DNA from: Palaemon carinicauda
Taxonomy: Eukaryota; Arthropoda; Malacostraca; Decapoda; Palaemonidae
DNA length: 64,000 nt
Reading direction: 5' to 3'
NCBI RefSeq assembly: GCF_036898095.1
Contig: NC_090730.1
Span: 28,230,280-28,294,279 of the forward strand
Shown here: in pieces, positions 63,440 through 64,000 of the stretch
Position numbering within the stretch: position 1 is the stretch's first letter
Layout of the letters: each line of letters opens with the position of its first letter
Made by a program: the position numbers and the translations under genes
The notes under the pieces: generated by a model
The model's input: only the letters and a program-made list of their open reading frames with translations
Told to the model about the DNA's origin: nothing
Database searches by the model: none

Positions 63440-63935
63440 TCTTGATTAAATAGAGGTATGAACAAAATAGTGAGGGTGGAAATGGGTGTAAGAAATGAAT
63501 TAGCAGGTAGGGAGGATATGAATTCGTTGAGGTGGTTTGGCCGTGTAGAGAGAATGGAAAATGACTGTCTTCTGAAAAAGGTGATGAATGCAAGAGTTGA
63601 TGCGGGAAGTACAAGAGGAAGCCCAAGGTTTTGGTGGATGGATGGAATTAAGAAATCTCGGTGATAAGAGGATAGATGTGAGAGATGTAAAAGTGTGTGC
63701 TAGAGATAGGAATGAATGGAAAGAGAATGTGACAGTTCCGATGGGTCCTGCTGCTTCCTCCGGTCACCTTGGTTACCGTGGAGGTAGCGGTAATAGGGGA
63801 TTCAGCATAAGCTTCATTTGTGGTGGATAACGGGGGAGTGTGGGCTGTGGCACCCTAGCAGTACCAATCAAACATGGCTGAATCCCTCGTCAGGCTGGGA
63901 GGAGCAAAGAGAAAAGAAAAAACCTTTTTCTCTTT
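63440..63935 (+). pseudogene. 5'-truncated LINE 3' end
   Basis: MGVRNELAGREDMNSLRWFG, RVERMENDCLLKKVMNARVD and GSPRFWWMDG (63480-63650) are the C-terminal end of the LINE type seen at 1-2776. One frame change after IKKS is followed by DVRDVKVCARDRNEWKENV. The rest is 3' UTR (ATTCAGCATAAGCTTC, GGCTGAATCCCTCGTC). It lies in sense orientation inside the EB1 intron. Confidence 0.8.
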
Positions 63936-64000
63936 TTTTAAACATTAATCTTACCTGCTGGTTATATAAAGATAGCTTTAGGTCTCTGACGTCCGGCAGA
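63936..64000. other. Right edge, nothing recognised
   Basis: Contains GGTTATATAAAGATAGC; too short to classify. Confidence 0.4.

Overview
The window is eukaryotic, AT-rich and repeat-dense, and looks like a decapod crustacean genome (shrimp or prawn). This is an inference from several signs: a crustin-like WAP gene with large Gly/Ser repeats, a GalEA-like copia element, DIRS-like elements, a tRNA-derived SINE and very long (GA/TC)n and (TAA)n microsatellites. No prokaryotic gene, rRNA, CRISPR array or free-standing tRNA was found.

Only two host genes can be supported. (1) At 8586-12461 on the minus strand there is a spliced gene for a secreted protein of at least 948 residues: a hydrophobic leader, about 845 codons of Gly/Ser-rich tandem repeats in one exon, and a C-terminal eight-cysteine WAP (four-disulfide core) domain. 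The order is that of a crustin, but the repeat region is unusually large. The long ORFs visible over this region in other frames are shadows. (2) At 63099-63258 on the plus strand is the first coding exon of the microtubule plus-end protein EB1 (MAPRE family). Its 5'UTR exon must lie to the left, so the DIRS-like elements at 54-63 kb may lie in its first intron.

The rest is mobile DNA. 1-2776 (minus): a LINE endonuclease/reverse transcriptase frame, open for 925 codons and running off the left edge. 5289-6421: a gutted PIF/Harbinger element with a TTA target duplication. 13.0-16.1 kb: a decayed copia element. 28.5-31.1 kb: a decayed RTE-like LINE. 40.56-40.89 kb: a tRNA-derived SINE. 41643-45205: a 3.56 kb element made of two 1.5 kb inverted arms. 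46.35-49.98 kb: degenerate repeated units with CCAAT and CRE motifs, interrupted by a LINE 3' end. 51.9-52.8 kb: three copies of a 0.2 kb repeat. 54.2-58.17 kb: a decayed DIRS-like body. 58170-62870: a DIRS-like element with inverted ends and an internal complementary region, itself split by a palindromic TA-inserted element. 63.44-63.93 kb: the 3' end of the same LINE type seen at the left edge. A TAA-tailed interspersed family ('family A') occurs about twelve times and is the commonest dispersed repeat here.

The remaining stretches are AT-rich, with microsatellites and no gene I can support.
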